Shown: piece after piece, positions 10,340-18,962 of the stretch
How positions within the stretch are numbered: position 1 is the stretch's first letter
Layout of the letters: the number at the start of each line of letters is the position of its first letter
Origin: Bacteroidaceae bacterium
GTDB lineage: Bacteria; Bacteroidota; Bacteroidia; Bacteroidales; Bacteroidaceae
Length of the DNA: 37,347 bases
Direction: 5' to 3'
NCBI GenBank assembly: GCA_017556585.1
Contig: JAFYMP010000001.1
Span: 1 to 37,347 of the forward strand
Notes under the pieces: model-generated
What the model saw: the letters and a program-made list of their open reading frames with translations, nothing else
Told to the model about the DNA's origin: nothing
The model's database searches: none
Position numbers and translations under genes: made by a program

Positions 10340-12654
10340 ACAGAATTTTGACAAAAGCAGTATATACCGCAGCTTTGATTGCGGTTATACTACTTTTGCC
10401 ATTTTCTAATACATCGGCAACCATTCCAACAGGGGAATGGAGAACACACCTTTCTTATTATGATGCTACCAAAAGCCTTAAAGCATTTAACAAAATATTT
10501 GTTTTAAGCGCAGGTTCCATCTATTCATTCTCTCCGGAAGATAATAGTCTGTACATTTACGATAAAATAGGAGGTTTAAGTGATACATATATCTCCAATA
10601 TAGCATATTGCAATGATGAAAATGCATTATTGCTAATATATTCAAACGGAAACATTGATATTCTTTACCAGGACGAAACTATCTATAATTTTACTGACAT
10701 AAAGAATAGCAGTATAACAGATAAGACTATTTATGATGTTTATATAGATGGTTCAAATGCATATTTATCTACTGCATTCGGAGTTGTAGTTTTTAATATT
10801 GAAAAATTGGAAATTTCAAACAATTACAATTTAGGAACAGATATATTATCGACTGTTGTTAAAGATAACAGTATTATATGTGCTACTAATAACGGATTAT
10901 ATAAAGGTAGTATAAATGATAATTTGTTAGATAAATCCAAATGGAATAAGATATCGGAAAACATATATATTTCACTTTTTTCTTTTGATGATAAACTTAT
11001 AGGAAAAGATAAGAGTAATACTATTTATGAAATAAATGTTGATAATGGAACTAATTCTGTTATCACAAATAATGCACTAATAGTTAACAACAATGATAAT
11101 AAACTACTGGTATATAATGGTTCAGAATTATTTGTATATAATTTATTATCAGATTATTACTCTTATAATTTAATAGATGGTAATATAAATCATCTATTTA
11201 TAGAAGATAGTAAATTGTGGATAAGTCAGGGTTATAAAGGATTGACAGAGTTTTCTATTGTGGAAAACAATTTAGTTTGCAACAGATTCCAAATTTTACC
11301 CGATAGTCCCAGAAGAAACTATTCACATTACATTACTTTTTCCGGAGAAGATAAAATGTTAATGGTGGGTGGTACTCATAACTATTCCAATATTGAATAT
11401 GAAGGAACAGTTATGATTTACAATAATAACAGATGGAGTTATCTTGATGACGATATATCTTCTAAAACAGGTGTAAAATATATAAACCTTACATCTATTG
11501 TAGAAGATCCAAAAGAGAAAAATCACTATTTTGTAGGTTCCGGACGACATGGATTATATGAATTTAAAGATAATAAGTTTTATAAACTGCATACATATAA
11601 TAATAGCGGACTTACTACTATTATTCCTGCAAATCCTAAAAACTATGTTAGTGTAGATGGACTTAAATACGATACAAAAGGAAATCTTTGGATGGTTAAT
11701 AACGAAATAGATACCATTATTAAAATTATGAAACCTGATGGAAGTTGGAAAGGTTTATATTATCCGGAAATATCAGGTCTTCCTACTTTTAGAAAATTAG
11801 ATTTTGATAAAGATGGCAGAATTTGGACTAATTCATCAAGATATAAAGCAGGAATGTTCTGTTTAGATATAAATAATACTTTAGATAATAACGATGATGA
11901 TAAACATAAGTTTGTAGGTCCTACATTTACTAATCAGGATGGAGTATCTGAAATTATAAATGATATTTTCTTCTTTGAATTTGATAAGAATGGAGAGATG
12001 TGGTTAGGTACTGACAGAGGTATTTTTGTTCTTAGAGAACCTGAAAAATTTCTATCCAGTGATAAAGTAATTTTTGAAAGAGTAAAAATACCAAGAAATG
12101 ATGGTACTAATTTAGCCGATTATCTTTTAAGTGGTATTTATACTACTGCTATATGTATAGATGATGCCAATAGAAAATGGATAGGTACACAAAATAATGG
12201 AGTATTTTTACTTTCTGAAGATGGAAAAGAGACTATTCATCATTTTACAGAAGAGAATAGCCCATTACTTTCCAATTATATTCAGACTATTGCAATAAAC
12301 TCTTCTACAGGCTCAGTTTTCTTTGGAACAAGTCTTGGACTTATAGAATATGGTGGCGATGCTACAGAGCCAGAAAACAGCCTTTCTGAAAGTAATATTG
12401 AGGTATATCCCAATCCAGTTAATCCTGATTTTGATGTACCTGTTACTATAAAAGGAATGTCAGATAAATGTACTGTTAGAATAGTATCGGCTTCCGGTTC
12501 TCTTATATATCAAGGATATTCAAATGGTGGAACATTTACCTGGAATGTAACAGATAGAAATGGTAATAGAGTATCATCAGGAGTATATCATGCCATTATA
12601 ACCGATTTGAATAATTCCAAATCAACATCTGTCAGTATAACAGTTATAAGATAA
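10336..12654 (+). CDS. PorZ-like beta-propeller protein with T9SS-type C-terminal domain
   Basis: This 772-residue exported protein has a signal peptide (about 1-28) and then [15 protein letters not shown], the usual opening of PorZ-like propeller proteins. Repeated segments such as [48 protein letters not shown] and [13 protein letters not shown] are propeller blades of the two-component-regulator type. The end (about 688-772) begins with EVYPNPVNP and has [10 protein letters not shown]...SSGVYH, the type A sorting domain of the type IX secretion system. In Porphyromonas PorZ is part of the surface complex that attaches cargo to A-LPS. Whether this organism has a T9SS cannot be seen here. 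The gene is clearly more AT-rich than its neighbours (many Asn, Ile and Lys codons). It overlaps rdgB by four bases and ends at the origin-like gap. Confidence 0.85.
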   Translation: MNRILTKAVYTAALIAVILLLPFSNTSATIPTGEWRTHLSYYDATKSLKAFNKIFVLSAGSIYSFSPEDNSLYIYDKIGGLSDTYISNIAYCNDENALLLIYSNGNIDILYQDETIYNFTDIKNSSITDKTIYDVYIDGSNAYLSTAFGVVVFNIEKLEISNNYNLGTDILSTVVKDNSIICATNNGLYKGSINDNLLDKSKWNKISENIYISLFSFDDKLIGKDKSNTIYEINVDNGTNSVITNNALIVNNNDNKLLVYNGSELFVYNLLSDYYSYNLIDGNINHLFIEDSKLWISQGYKGLTEFSIVENNLVCNRFQILPDSPRRNYSHYITFSGEDKMLMVGGTHNYSNIEYEGTVMIYNNNRWSYLDDDISSKTGVKYINLTSIVEDPKEKNHYFVGSGRHGLYEFKDNKFYKLHTYNNSGLTTIIPANPKNYVSVDGLKYDTKGNLWMVNNEIDTIIKIMKPDGSWKGLYYPEISGLPTFRKLDFDKDGRIWTNSSRYKAGMFCLDINNTLDNNDDDKHKFVGPTFTNQDGVSEIINDIFFFEFDKNGEMWLGTDRGIFVLREPEKFLSSDKVIFERVKIPRNDGTNLADYLLSGIYTTAICIDDANRKWIGTQNNGVFLLSEDGKETIHHFTEENSPLLSNYIQTIAINSSTGSVFFGTSLGLIEYGGDATEPENSLSESNIEVYPNPVNPDFDVPVTIKGMSDKCTVRIVSASGSLIYQGYSNGGTFTWNVTDRNGNRVSSGVYHAIITDLNNSKSTSVSITVIR

Positions 12655-13126
12655 TATTATATAGTTTTATTTTTATATCTCTTATCTATTATAATTATTA
12701 TATCCTGTTGAAACTGTTGAAATGTTTTTGAATTTTTAATGGAATAAATTTTATGAACAATTTTCACGGATATTGAACAATTAATAAACATATTAAAATA
12801 TTGGATATAAATATAATACAGAGTTATCAACATGTTTGTTAATATAGTTATAAGTAGTAATAAAACGGAGTGTGATTGTTTATATCCGGTTAAAAAAAAA
12901 TAATAAAAAAATGGGTTATCAACAGTGGTTTTTCAAATACATTTATAATTGACTACTGATGTAAAAAATCCAAATTTATAACCATGAAATTAGATATTAT
13001 TTATCAACTGTAAAAACCAGCTTTTTCAACAGCTTTTTCAGGATATCAACATAGTTATTCACACCCTTATTTTATAGTAAGATTAAAAAGAGTAAATTTG
13101 CAGATGTAAAATAGAAGTGTACGGAT
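12655..13126. other. Candidate chromosomal replication origin (oriC-like AT-rich gap)
   Basis: This 472-base stretch has no plausible gene. It contains a perfect DnaA-box consensus TTATTCACA at 13055-13063. Close relatives are TTATCAACA at 12824-12832 and 12916-12924, TTATCAACT at 13001-13009 and ATATCAACA at 13043-13051, all in the same orientation. A 9-bp tandem repeat CTGTTGAAA (12705-12722) recurs inverted as TTTCAACAG at 13024-13032, and AGCTTTTTCA is repeated at 13019-13028 and 13031-13040. An A-rich run at about 12890-12912 could serve as the unwinding element. Clustered boxes, extreme AT content and a nearby parS-type site all fit an origin. The replication function is inference. The right edge also holds the promoter of the methyltransferase gene. 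Confidence 0.55.
13093..13100 (+). promoter_or_regulatory. -7 box for the TrmH-family gene
   Basis: TAAATTTG matches TAnnTTTG and lies 27 bases before the ATG at 13127, at the right edge of the origin-like gap. Confidence 0.55.
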
Positions 13127-13672
13127 ATGAGAAAACTGGAAGTATCAGAATTGAACAGAATAGATAGAGAATCATTTATAGAGAGTATAAAACTGCCTGT
13201 AACTGTTATTCTAGATAATGTAAGGAGTCTGCATAATGTGGGTTCTGTATTTAGAACTTCCGATGCTTTCAGAATAGAGAAGATATATCTGTGTGGTATT
13301 ACTGCTACTCCGGAAAATTCATTGACAGAGATTCATAAAACAGCTTTGGGTGCAGAAGAATCTGTAGAATGGGAATATTCAGCCGATACTATTCGCGTGG
13401 TGCAAGACTTAAAAAGTAAAGGTTACACCATTATATCTATAGAACAGGTTGAAGGTAGCATTATGCTTAACAATTTTATAGCCGATACTTCTGCTAAATA
13501 TGCGCTTATACTTGGTAATGAAGTTAAAGGTGTACAACAGCAAGTAGTTGATATTTCTGATATATCTATAGAAATACCTCAATATGGTACAAAACATTCA
13601 TTGAATGTATCTGTATCGGCCGGAATAGTGCTTTGGGAATTTGCAAAGCAGTTAAAGAATATAATTGATTAA
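13127..13672 (+). CDS. TrmH/SpoU-family RNA 2'-O-methyltransferase
   Basis: This 181-residue cytoplasmic enzyme of the SPOUT class has all three family motifs: a segment containing VRSLHNVGSVFRTSDAF near residue 30 (with the catalytic-type Arg), ALILGNEVKGV near residue 126, and IEIPQYGTKHSLNVSVSAG near residue 148, which form the knotted SAM-binding site. Family members methylate ribose in tRNA or rRNA, and the exact target cannot be read from the sequence. It lacks the extra N-terminal substrate-binding domain of longer rRNA methylases, so it is closer to the compact TrmH type. Its last four bases overlap the 3' end of polA on the other strand. Confidence 0.9.
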   Translation: MRKLEVSELNRIDRESFIESIKLPVTVILDNVRSLHNVGSVFRTSDAFRIEKIYLCGITATPENSLTEIHKTALGAEESVEWEYSADTIRVVQDLKSKGYTIISIEQVEGSIMLNNFIADTSAKYALILGNEVKGVQQQVVDISDISIEIPQYGTKHSLNVSVSAGIVLWEFAKQLKNIID

Positions 13673-16473
13673 TGAGCTTCCAACCAGTTTTTACCCCAAC
13701 CGAAATCTGCTGTTAAAGGAACTTGCATAGGGTATGCATTCTGCATCTCCTCTAAAACTATACTCTTTACTATCTCTTCTTCTCCCTTTACTACGTTAAA
13801 GTTCAATTCATCATGTACCTGCAGAATCATGGTAGATTTAATATTCTCTTTCATAAATCTATTATAGATACCTATCATTGCTTTTTTAATAATATCTGCA
13901 GCACTACCTTGAATAGGAGCATTTATGGCATTTCTTTCAGCAAATCCGCGTACAATGGCATTACCCGATGTTATATTTGGCAGATAACGTTTTCTATGTA
14001 GTACAGTCTCTATATATTGTTTCTCTTTAGCTTTTTCAATAGACAGATCCATATACTGTTTTATACCGGGATATGTTTTGAAATAGTTATCTATAAGTTC
14101 TTTAGCCTGTGCTCTGTTTACACCCATTCTTTCTGCAAGTCCAAACACCGATATACCATATATGATTCCAAAATTGGCAGTTTTAGCTTTGCTTCTTTCA
14201 GACTTTGTAACCTCTTCAATAGATTTACCAAATACTTTGGCTGCTGTTGCTGCATGAATATCATTTCCTTGATTAAAATCTTCTATCATATTGGCATCTC
14301 CACTGAGATGAGCCATTATTCTAAGTTCTATCTGTGAATAGTCAGCAGAGAAAAATGTACAACCTTCATCCGGTATAAACGCTTTTCTTACCTCTTTTCC
14401 ATCTTCATCTCTGATAGGGATATTTTGCAGGTTTGGATTGCTTGAACTTAATCTGCCGGTAGCTGTCACTGTTTGATTAAATGATGTATGAATTTTACCG
14501 GTTTGTTTGTTAATAAGCAGTGGTAGTGCATCAACGTAAGTACCAAGCAGCTTTTTAAGTCCACGATATTGCAGTATTTTATCTACAATAGGATGATTAT
14601 ATCTTAATCCTTCCAGCACCTCTTCTGATGTTACATATTGGCCGGTTTTTGTCTTTTTAGCTTTTTCTACTATCTTAAGTCTTTCAAATAGTACTTCGCC
14701 TACCTGTTTTGGCGATAATATATTAAATTCCATACCAGCTAAAGAGAAAATATCTTTTTCTATGGCTCTCATTCTGCCGTTGAAAACTTCTGATGTCTCT
14801 TTGAGTGATACAGTATCTAATCTTACACCATTTTTTTCCATATAGGCTAAGACTTTTACCAGTGGCATCTCTATTTCATTGAATAGAGTGTATGTACCAT
14901 CTTTTTTAAGTTCTGTCTCAAGTATATTTTTTAATTGTAGTGTAATATCGGCATCTTCGCAGGCATATTCATATACCTGTTCAGGAAAGAGATTTGCCAT
15001 ATTGCCCTGGTGTTTTCCTCTCTCTCCTATCAGTTCTTCTATATGGATGGTTTTATACTTCAGATAGATTTCTGCCAGATAGTCCATATTATGGTGCAAT
15101 TCAGGTTGCAACAGATAGTGAGCTATCATTGTGTCGAACATTTCTCCTTTTACATCTATTCCCAAATTTGAAAGAACCAAAATATCGTATTTAATGTTCT
15201 GTCCAATTTTCAAAATGGTTTCGTCTTCCAACACATTTTTTATTATTGATAGTATTTCTCTGTTTTTTTCTTCGTCTGCAGTAATTGGAATGTAAAATGC
15301 TTCGTGTTCTTTAATGGAGAAGCTTATTCCTACCAATTTTGCAGAAATTGGGTTGATACCCGATGTCTCTGTATCAAAACAGCAAAATTTACTATCCAAA
15401 ATTTTAGCACCTAATTGTTTTACATCTTCTACATTATCAAGCAGATAATAGTTATGATATGTAGATTTTATGTCGCTGAGATTTGAATTTTTGAAAAGAT
15501 CTGTATCATTATCCACAAAAACATCAAACAAATCGCCACTAAAACCATCATTTTTCTTAGTTGTTGGTTTGTTATCAGTAATAGTTGAAATGTTACTACT
15601 CTCTCTTTCGGCAAGTCTGTTTATTAGTGTTCTAAATTCAAGTTCGGTGAAAAGTTCCTTAATTTTTTTCAAATCGGGTTTTTCCACTTTCAACTTTTCC
15701 ATATCAAGTTCTATAGGAACATCTCTTCTTATGGTGGCAAGTAGTTTACTGAACTCTATCTTTTCTCTGTTCTCTTCTATCTTGCTTTTTAACGATCCTT
15801 TTAATTTGTCACTATTTGCAAGTATGTTTTCTATGTTGCCATATTCAGCTATTAACTTTTGTGCTGTTTTGGGTCCTACTCCGGGACAGCCGGGAATGTT
15901 ATCGGAACTATCGCCCATCAGACCAAGTAAATCTATTATCTGACAAGTATCTGTTATTTCATATTTTTCCTTTACCACTTGCGGAGTCATAACCTCATAT
16001 CCTGTATCTCCGTATCGTGGTCTATATACAAAAGATGTGTTTGATACCAATTGGCAGTAGTCTTTGTCCGGGGTAAGCATATATGTCTCTATTCCACCCT
16101 TTTCATCGGCCTTTTTAGATAATGTTCCTATAACATCATCGGCTTCGAATCCGGCTACTTCTAAAATAGGAATATTGTATGCTTTGATAATCTCCTTGAT
16201 GATAGGCACAGATTCTTTAATAGTTTCCGGTGTCTCTTCTCTTTGAGCTTTGTACTCTTTATACAACTCATGACGGAAAGTACCTCCTGCAGGATCGAAA
16301 GCCACTCCAAGATGGGTAGGTTTCTCTTTTGCTATAATCTCTTCTAATGTGTTCACAAATCCCAAAATGGCAGATGTATTCTGTCCTTTGGAATTTATAC
16401 GCGGATTCTTAAAGAAAGCGTAGTATGCTCTGTATATTATAGCGTATGCATCGAGTAAAAATAACCTTTCCAT
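13669..16473 (-). CDS. polA: DNA polymerase I
   Basis: This 934-residue enzyme fills gaps and removes RNA primers. The N-terminal 5' nuclease (about 1-290) has the DAYAIIYRAYYAF opening, the GFEADDVIGTL acidic cluster and the GVGPKTAQKLI helix-hairpin-helix. The 3'-5' exonuclease domain keeps its metal ligands, with FDTETSG near residue 365, GQNIKYD, and YACEDAD, so proofreading is probably active. The polymerase domain has motif A DYSQIELR near 709, motif B RSKAKTANFGIIYG, and motif C QVHDEL near 886. It is convergent with the methyltransferase gene, with stop codons overlapping by four bases. Its upstream gap is shared with the divergent polyprenyl synthase. Confidence 0.98.
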   Translation of the reverse strand: MERLFLLDAYAIIYRAYYAFFKNPRINSKGQNTSAILGFVNTLEEIIAKEKPTHLGVAFDPAGGTFRHELYKEYKAQREETPETIKESVPIIKEIIKAYNIPILEVAGFEADDVIGTLSKKADEKGGIETYMLTPDKDYCQLVSNTSFVYRPRYGDTGYEVMTPQVVKEKYEITDTCQIIDLLGLMGDSSDNIPGCPGVGPKTAQKLIAEYGNIENILANSDKLKGSLKSKIEENREKIEFSKLLATIRRDVPIELDMEKLKVEKPDLKKIKELFTELEFRTLINRLAERESSNISTITDNKPTTKKNDGFSGDLFDVFVDNDTDLFKNSNLSDIKSTYHNYYLLDNVEDVKQLGAKILDSKFCCFDTETSGINPISAKLVGISFSIKEHEAFYIPITADEEKNREILSIIKNVLEDETILKIGQNIKYDILVLSNLGIDVKGEMFDTMIAHYLLQPELHHNMDYLAEIYLKYKTIHIEELIGERGKHQGNMANLFPEQVYEYACEDADITLQLKNILETELKKDGTYTLFNEIEMPLVKVLAYMEKNGVRLDTVSLKETSEVFNGRMRAIEKDIFSLAGMEFNILSPKQVGEVLFERLKIVEKAKKTKTGQYVTSEEVLEGLRYNHPIVDKILQYRGLKKLLGTYVDALPLLINKQTGKIHTSFNQTVTATGRLSSSNPNLQNIPIRDEDGKEVRKAFIPDEGCTFFSADYSQIELRIMAHLSGDANMIEDFNQGNDIHAATAAKVFGKSIEEVTKSERSKAKTANFGIIYGISVFGLAERMGVNRAQAKELIDNYFKTYPGIKQYMDLSIEKAKEKQYIETVLHRKRYLPNITSGNAIVRGFAERNAINAPIQGSAADIIKKAMIGIYNRFMKENIKSTMILQVHDELNFNVVKGEEEIVKSIVLEEMQNAYPMQVPLTADFGWGKNWLEAH

Positions 16474-16503
16474 CTTTTCTTTTTAGAGATTACTATTGTG
16501 GAG

Positions 16504-16511
16504 TAAAAGTA
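16504..16511 (-). promoter_or_regulatory. Possible -7 box for polA
   Basis: On the minus strand this is TACTTTTA, one mismatch from TAnnTTTG, about 30 bases before the polA start. No convincing -33 element is seen. Confidence 0.35.
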
Positions 16512-16590
16512 CTGTTTTTTTTTCATTTTACACCCTTGCTACTCCTTAAACAGTTCTACATCTACCCTATTAAGCACTTTCTATAGGTAA

Positions 16591-16611
16591 AAAAAGCGGA
16601 AACTGCTTTTT
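16591..16611. repeat. Short inverted repeat between polA and the polyprenyl synthase gene
   Basis: AAAAAGC (16591-16597) and GCTTTTT (16605-16611) can pair around a 7-base spacer. The neighbouring genes diverge from this gap, so a terminator has no obvious job here. A regulatory or structural role is possible, and chance in AT-rich DNA is not excluded. Confidence 0.3.
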
Positions 16612-16629
16612 CTTTCGCTTGTCTTGCAC

Positions 16630-16637
16630 TACCTTTG
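16630..16637 (+). promoter_or_regulatory. -7 box for the polyprenyl synthase gene
   Basis: TACCTTTG matches TAnnTTTG and lies 27 bases before the ATG at 16664. Confidence 0.6.
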
Positions 16638-16663
16638 CACTACTGTAATATCGTTCAATAGAG

Positions 16664-17635
16664 ATGACAAATCAGGATTTAATAGTATTACCGGTACAAG
16701 ATGAGTTCTCAAAGTTCAGAACTTATTATACATCATTATTTACCAATAAAGTATCTTCTGTAGATGTATTGTTAAAGTTTCTTGCAGAAAGAAAAGGTAA
16801 AATGATGCGTCCTTTGTTGGTATTGCTTACTGCCAAATGTTTTGATGCAGTACCTGAAAGTGTTTATCATCTTGCTGCCTCTATAGAGTTATTGCATCAG
16901 GGCAGTCTGATTCACGACGATGTAATAGATGAAAGCGATAAACGTCGTGGTAAAGATTCTGCAAATGCTATTTACGATAATAAACTTGCAGTGCTTCTGG
17001 GCGATTATGTAGTTTCTATGGGATTTAAAGAGATTACTGCCACCGGAGATGTCCGTTCTGTTGATACAATCTCTTCTCTTATAGGTACTCTTTCAGAAGG
17101 CGAAATTATACAGCTTGATGCGCTAAATTTGCCCAATTTATCGGAAGATTTATACTTTGATATAATTACCAAAAAGACTGCTTATCTGTTTGCTGCAGCA
17201 TCGGAAATGTCTGCTTATTTGTCGGGAGCAACGTTAGAAGAAGTTGAAAAGATGCGCAGATTGGGAGAAATTATAGGACTCTGTTTCCAAATTAAAGATG
17301 ATATCTTTGATTATCATAAATCTACCGAAATTGGTAAACCTTTTGGTAACGATTTACGTGAAGGAAAGTTTACTCTTCCTGCTATTTATGCTCTTACACA
17401 CAGCGATAGAGATTGGTCTATATATGTCCAGGATGTGCGTTCTCTCTCTGCAACTCAGGATCAGATAGAGGAGATTACCAATTATACTATAGCAAATGGC
17501 GGTATAGAGTATGCAGAGGCTAAAATGCAGGAATTAAAAAAGCAGGCAATCAGTCTGTTGCCTGCCCATATTTCCAATGATTTGAGAGAGGCTTTTATAG
17601 CCTATCTTGATATTATTATCAACAGGAAGAAATAA
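16664..17635 (+). CDS. Trans-polyprenyl diphosphate synthase
   Basis: This 323-residue class I prenyltransferase condenses isopentenyl diphosphate onto an allylic diphosphate. It carries KGKMMRPLLVLLTAK near residue 45, the first aspartate-rich motif HDDVIDESDKRRG (Asp85, Asp86, Asp89) and the second, KDDIFDY, near residue 212. Small residues rather than aromatics before the first motif and the undecorated DDxxD spacing suggest a long-chain product, so it may make the menaquinone side chain used by fumarate reductase (IspB-like). Chain length cannot be settled by reading. Its last 17 bases overlap the end of deoC on the other strand. Confidence 0.92.
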   Translation: MTNQDLIVLPVQDEFSKFRTYYTSLFTNKVSSVDVLLKFLAERKGKMMRPLLVLLTAKCFDAVPESVYHLAASIELLHQGSLIHDDVIDESDKRRGKDSANAIYDNKLAVLLGDYVVSMGFKEITATGDVRSVDTISSLIGTLSEGEIIQLDALNLPNLSEDLYFDIITKKTAYLFAAASEMSAYLSGATLEEVEKMRRLGEIIGLCFQIKDDIFDYHKSTEIGKPFGNDLREGKFTLPAIYALTHSDRDWSIYVQDVRSLSATQDQIEEITNYTIANGGIEYAEAKMQELKKQAISLLPAHISNDLREAFIAYLDIIINRKK

Positions 17636-18506
17636 GTGATTCCAATAGGTTGTCAAACAATCTGCTTGCTCCAATTCTAAATAATTTGTTGTTCAGCCAC
17701 TCTTTTCCAAGTACATTATTTACAATGCTGTAATACAGTAGTGCATCTTGTGTTGTGCTTATACCACCGGCAGCTTTAATACCTATCTTTTTACCGGTTT
17801 CATTGTAGTATTCTTTAATGGCTTTGCACATCACAAAGAATGAATTAGGATCTGCTCCTGCTACCTCCTTACCGGTTGATGTCTTAATGAAATCTGCTCC
17901 GGAATACATAGCAAGAATAGATGCAATCTTCACGTTATCAAGTGTTTGTAATGCTCCACATTCTATAATTACTTTTAATGTCTTATCCTTGCAGATATCT
18001 CTTATTTCTTCTGTTTCGTTACAGATATATTCGTAATCTCCATTTAACAGCTTTCCTGTATTCTGAACAATATCAATCTCTTCTGCTCCATCCAGTATTG
18101 CCAGTGAGGTTTCTGCTATCTTTACCTCTGTAAATGTCTGAGATGATGGAAAACCACCTGCTACGCAACAGGTTTTAACGTTATCAGCTTCTAATGAATT
18201 GCTTACCACATTAGCAAAATTCGGATATACGCAGATTGATGCAACCTGTGGGATATCAGGACGTTCATTGTCTAACTGGTTAACCTTTTCAACCAGTTGC
18301 AGTACACTCTCTTCGTTATCAGTCGGTTTCAGTGTAGTAAGATCTATCAGGCTGATAATATCCATCAAAGTCTGTCTATTCTCCAGTTCTGCAGCATCTG
18401 CTTTAGCCTTTTCTACAGCTTTTTCTACCCCTTTTTTATCGATGGAAAGGCTGTATTTTGAAAGAGCTTCACTGTAACGGTCTTGTGAAATTTCAAAATC
18501 TTCCAT
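17619..18506 (-). CDS. deoC: Deoxyribose-phosphate aldolase
   Basis: DeoC cleaves 2-deoxyribose 5-phosphate to glyceraldehyde 3-phosphate and acetaldehyde in deoxynucleoside salvage. At 295 residues it is the longer form with an N-terminal helical extension (about 1-45). The TIM barrel follows, with ICVYPNFA near residue 92, the Schiff-base lysine in FIKTSTGKE near residue 203, and the second lysine region GIKAAGGIST near 240. The start is 3 bases downstream of the dtd stop, so it belongs to the mnmG-uvrC-dtd-deoC unit. It ends convergently inside the 3' end of the polyprenyl synthase gene. Confidence 0.95.
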   Translation of the reverse strand: MEDFEISQDRYSEALSKYSLSIDKKGVEKAVEKAKADAAELENRQTLMDIISLIDLTTLKPTDNEESVLQLVEKVNQLDNERPDIPQVASICVYPNFANVVSNSLEADNVKTCCVAGGFPSSQTFTEVKIAETSLAILDGAEEIDIVQNTGKLLNGDYEYICNETEEIRDICKDKTLKVIIECGALQTLDNVKIASILAMYSGADFIKTSTGKEVAGADPNSFFVMCKAIKEYYNETGKKIGIKAAGGISTTQDALLYYSIVNNVLGKEWLNNKLFRIGASRLFDNLLESLISSC

Positions 18507-18509
18507 AAT

Positions 18510-18962
18510 TTATTCTTTGTTTTTAGTATCCATTATTATTGTAACAGGGCCATCATTCAGAAGTGATACCTTCATATCTGCTCCAAATATACCCATTTCA
18601 ACGGTTTTTCCCAATTCCATCGATAGTTTTTGGCAGAATTCCAGGTATAGCGGTTTGGATATTTCTGGTTTTGCAGCTCTGATGTATGATGGTCTGTTGC
18701 CCTTTTTTGTTTGTGCCATAAGTGTAAATTGACTTATAGCAAGTATATTACCATCTATCTCCTTTATCGATTTGTTCATTACACCATTCTCATCGTCAAA
18801 GATACGCAGGTTTGTAATCTTTTTACAGAGCCATTCAATATCTTCAGAATTATCGCTCTCTTCAATGCCAACCAGAATAAGCATTCCTTTTGCTATACTG
18901 CCGCATATATTGCCATCTACCTTTACTGATGCTTCTGTTACTCTCTGTATAACTGTTCTCAT
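18510..18962 (-). CDS. dtd: D-aminoacyl-tRNA deacylase
   Basis: This 150-residue cytoplasmic enzyme removes D-amino acids (and glycine) wrongly attached to tRNA. The family signature SQFTLMA is near residue 77, and the second active-site motif, LLNDGPVTI, is near residue 134, where the cis Gly-Pro dipeptide gates chirality. Length and N-terminus (MRTVIQRVTEASVKVDG) are standard. Its start overlaps the uvrC stop by four bases and its end nearly touches deoC, consistent with one operon. Confidence 0.96.
   Translation of the reverse strand: MRTVIQRVTEASVKVDGNICGSIAKGMLILVGIEESDNSEDIEWLCKKITNLRIFDDENGVMNKSIKEIDGNILAISQFTLMAQTKKGNRPSYIRAAKPEISKPLYLEFCQKLSMELGKTVEMGIFGADMKVSLLNDGPVTIIMDTKNKE

Noticed and set aside
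15470-15943. 157-codon plus-strand open frame opposite polA
   Set aside because: It lies wholly inside polA, is Ser/Leu/Phe-rich as expected for antisense of an AT-rich gene and has no family motif.
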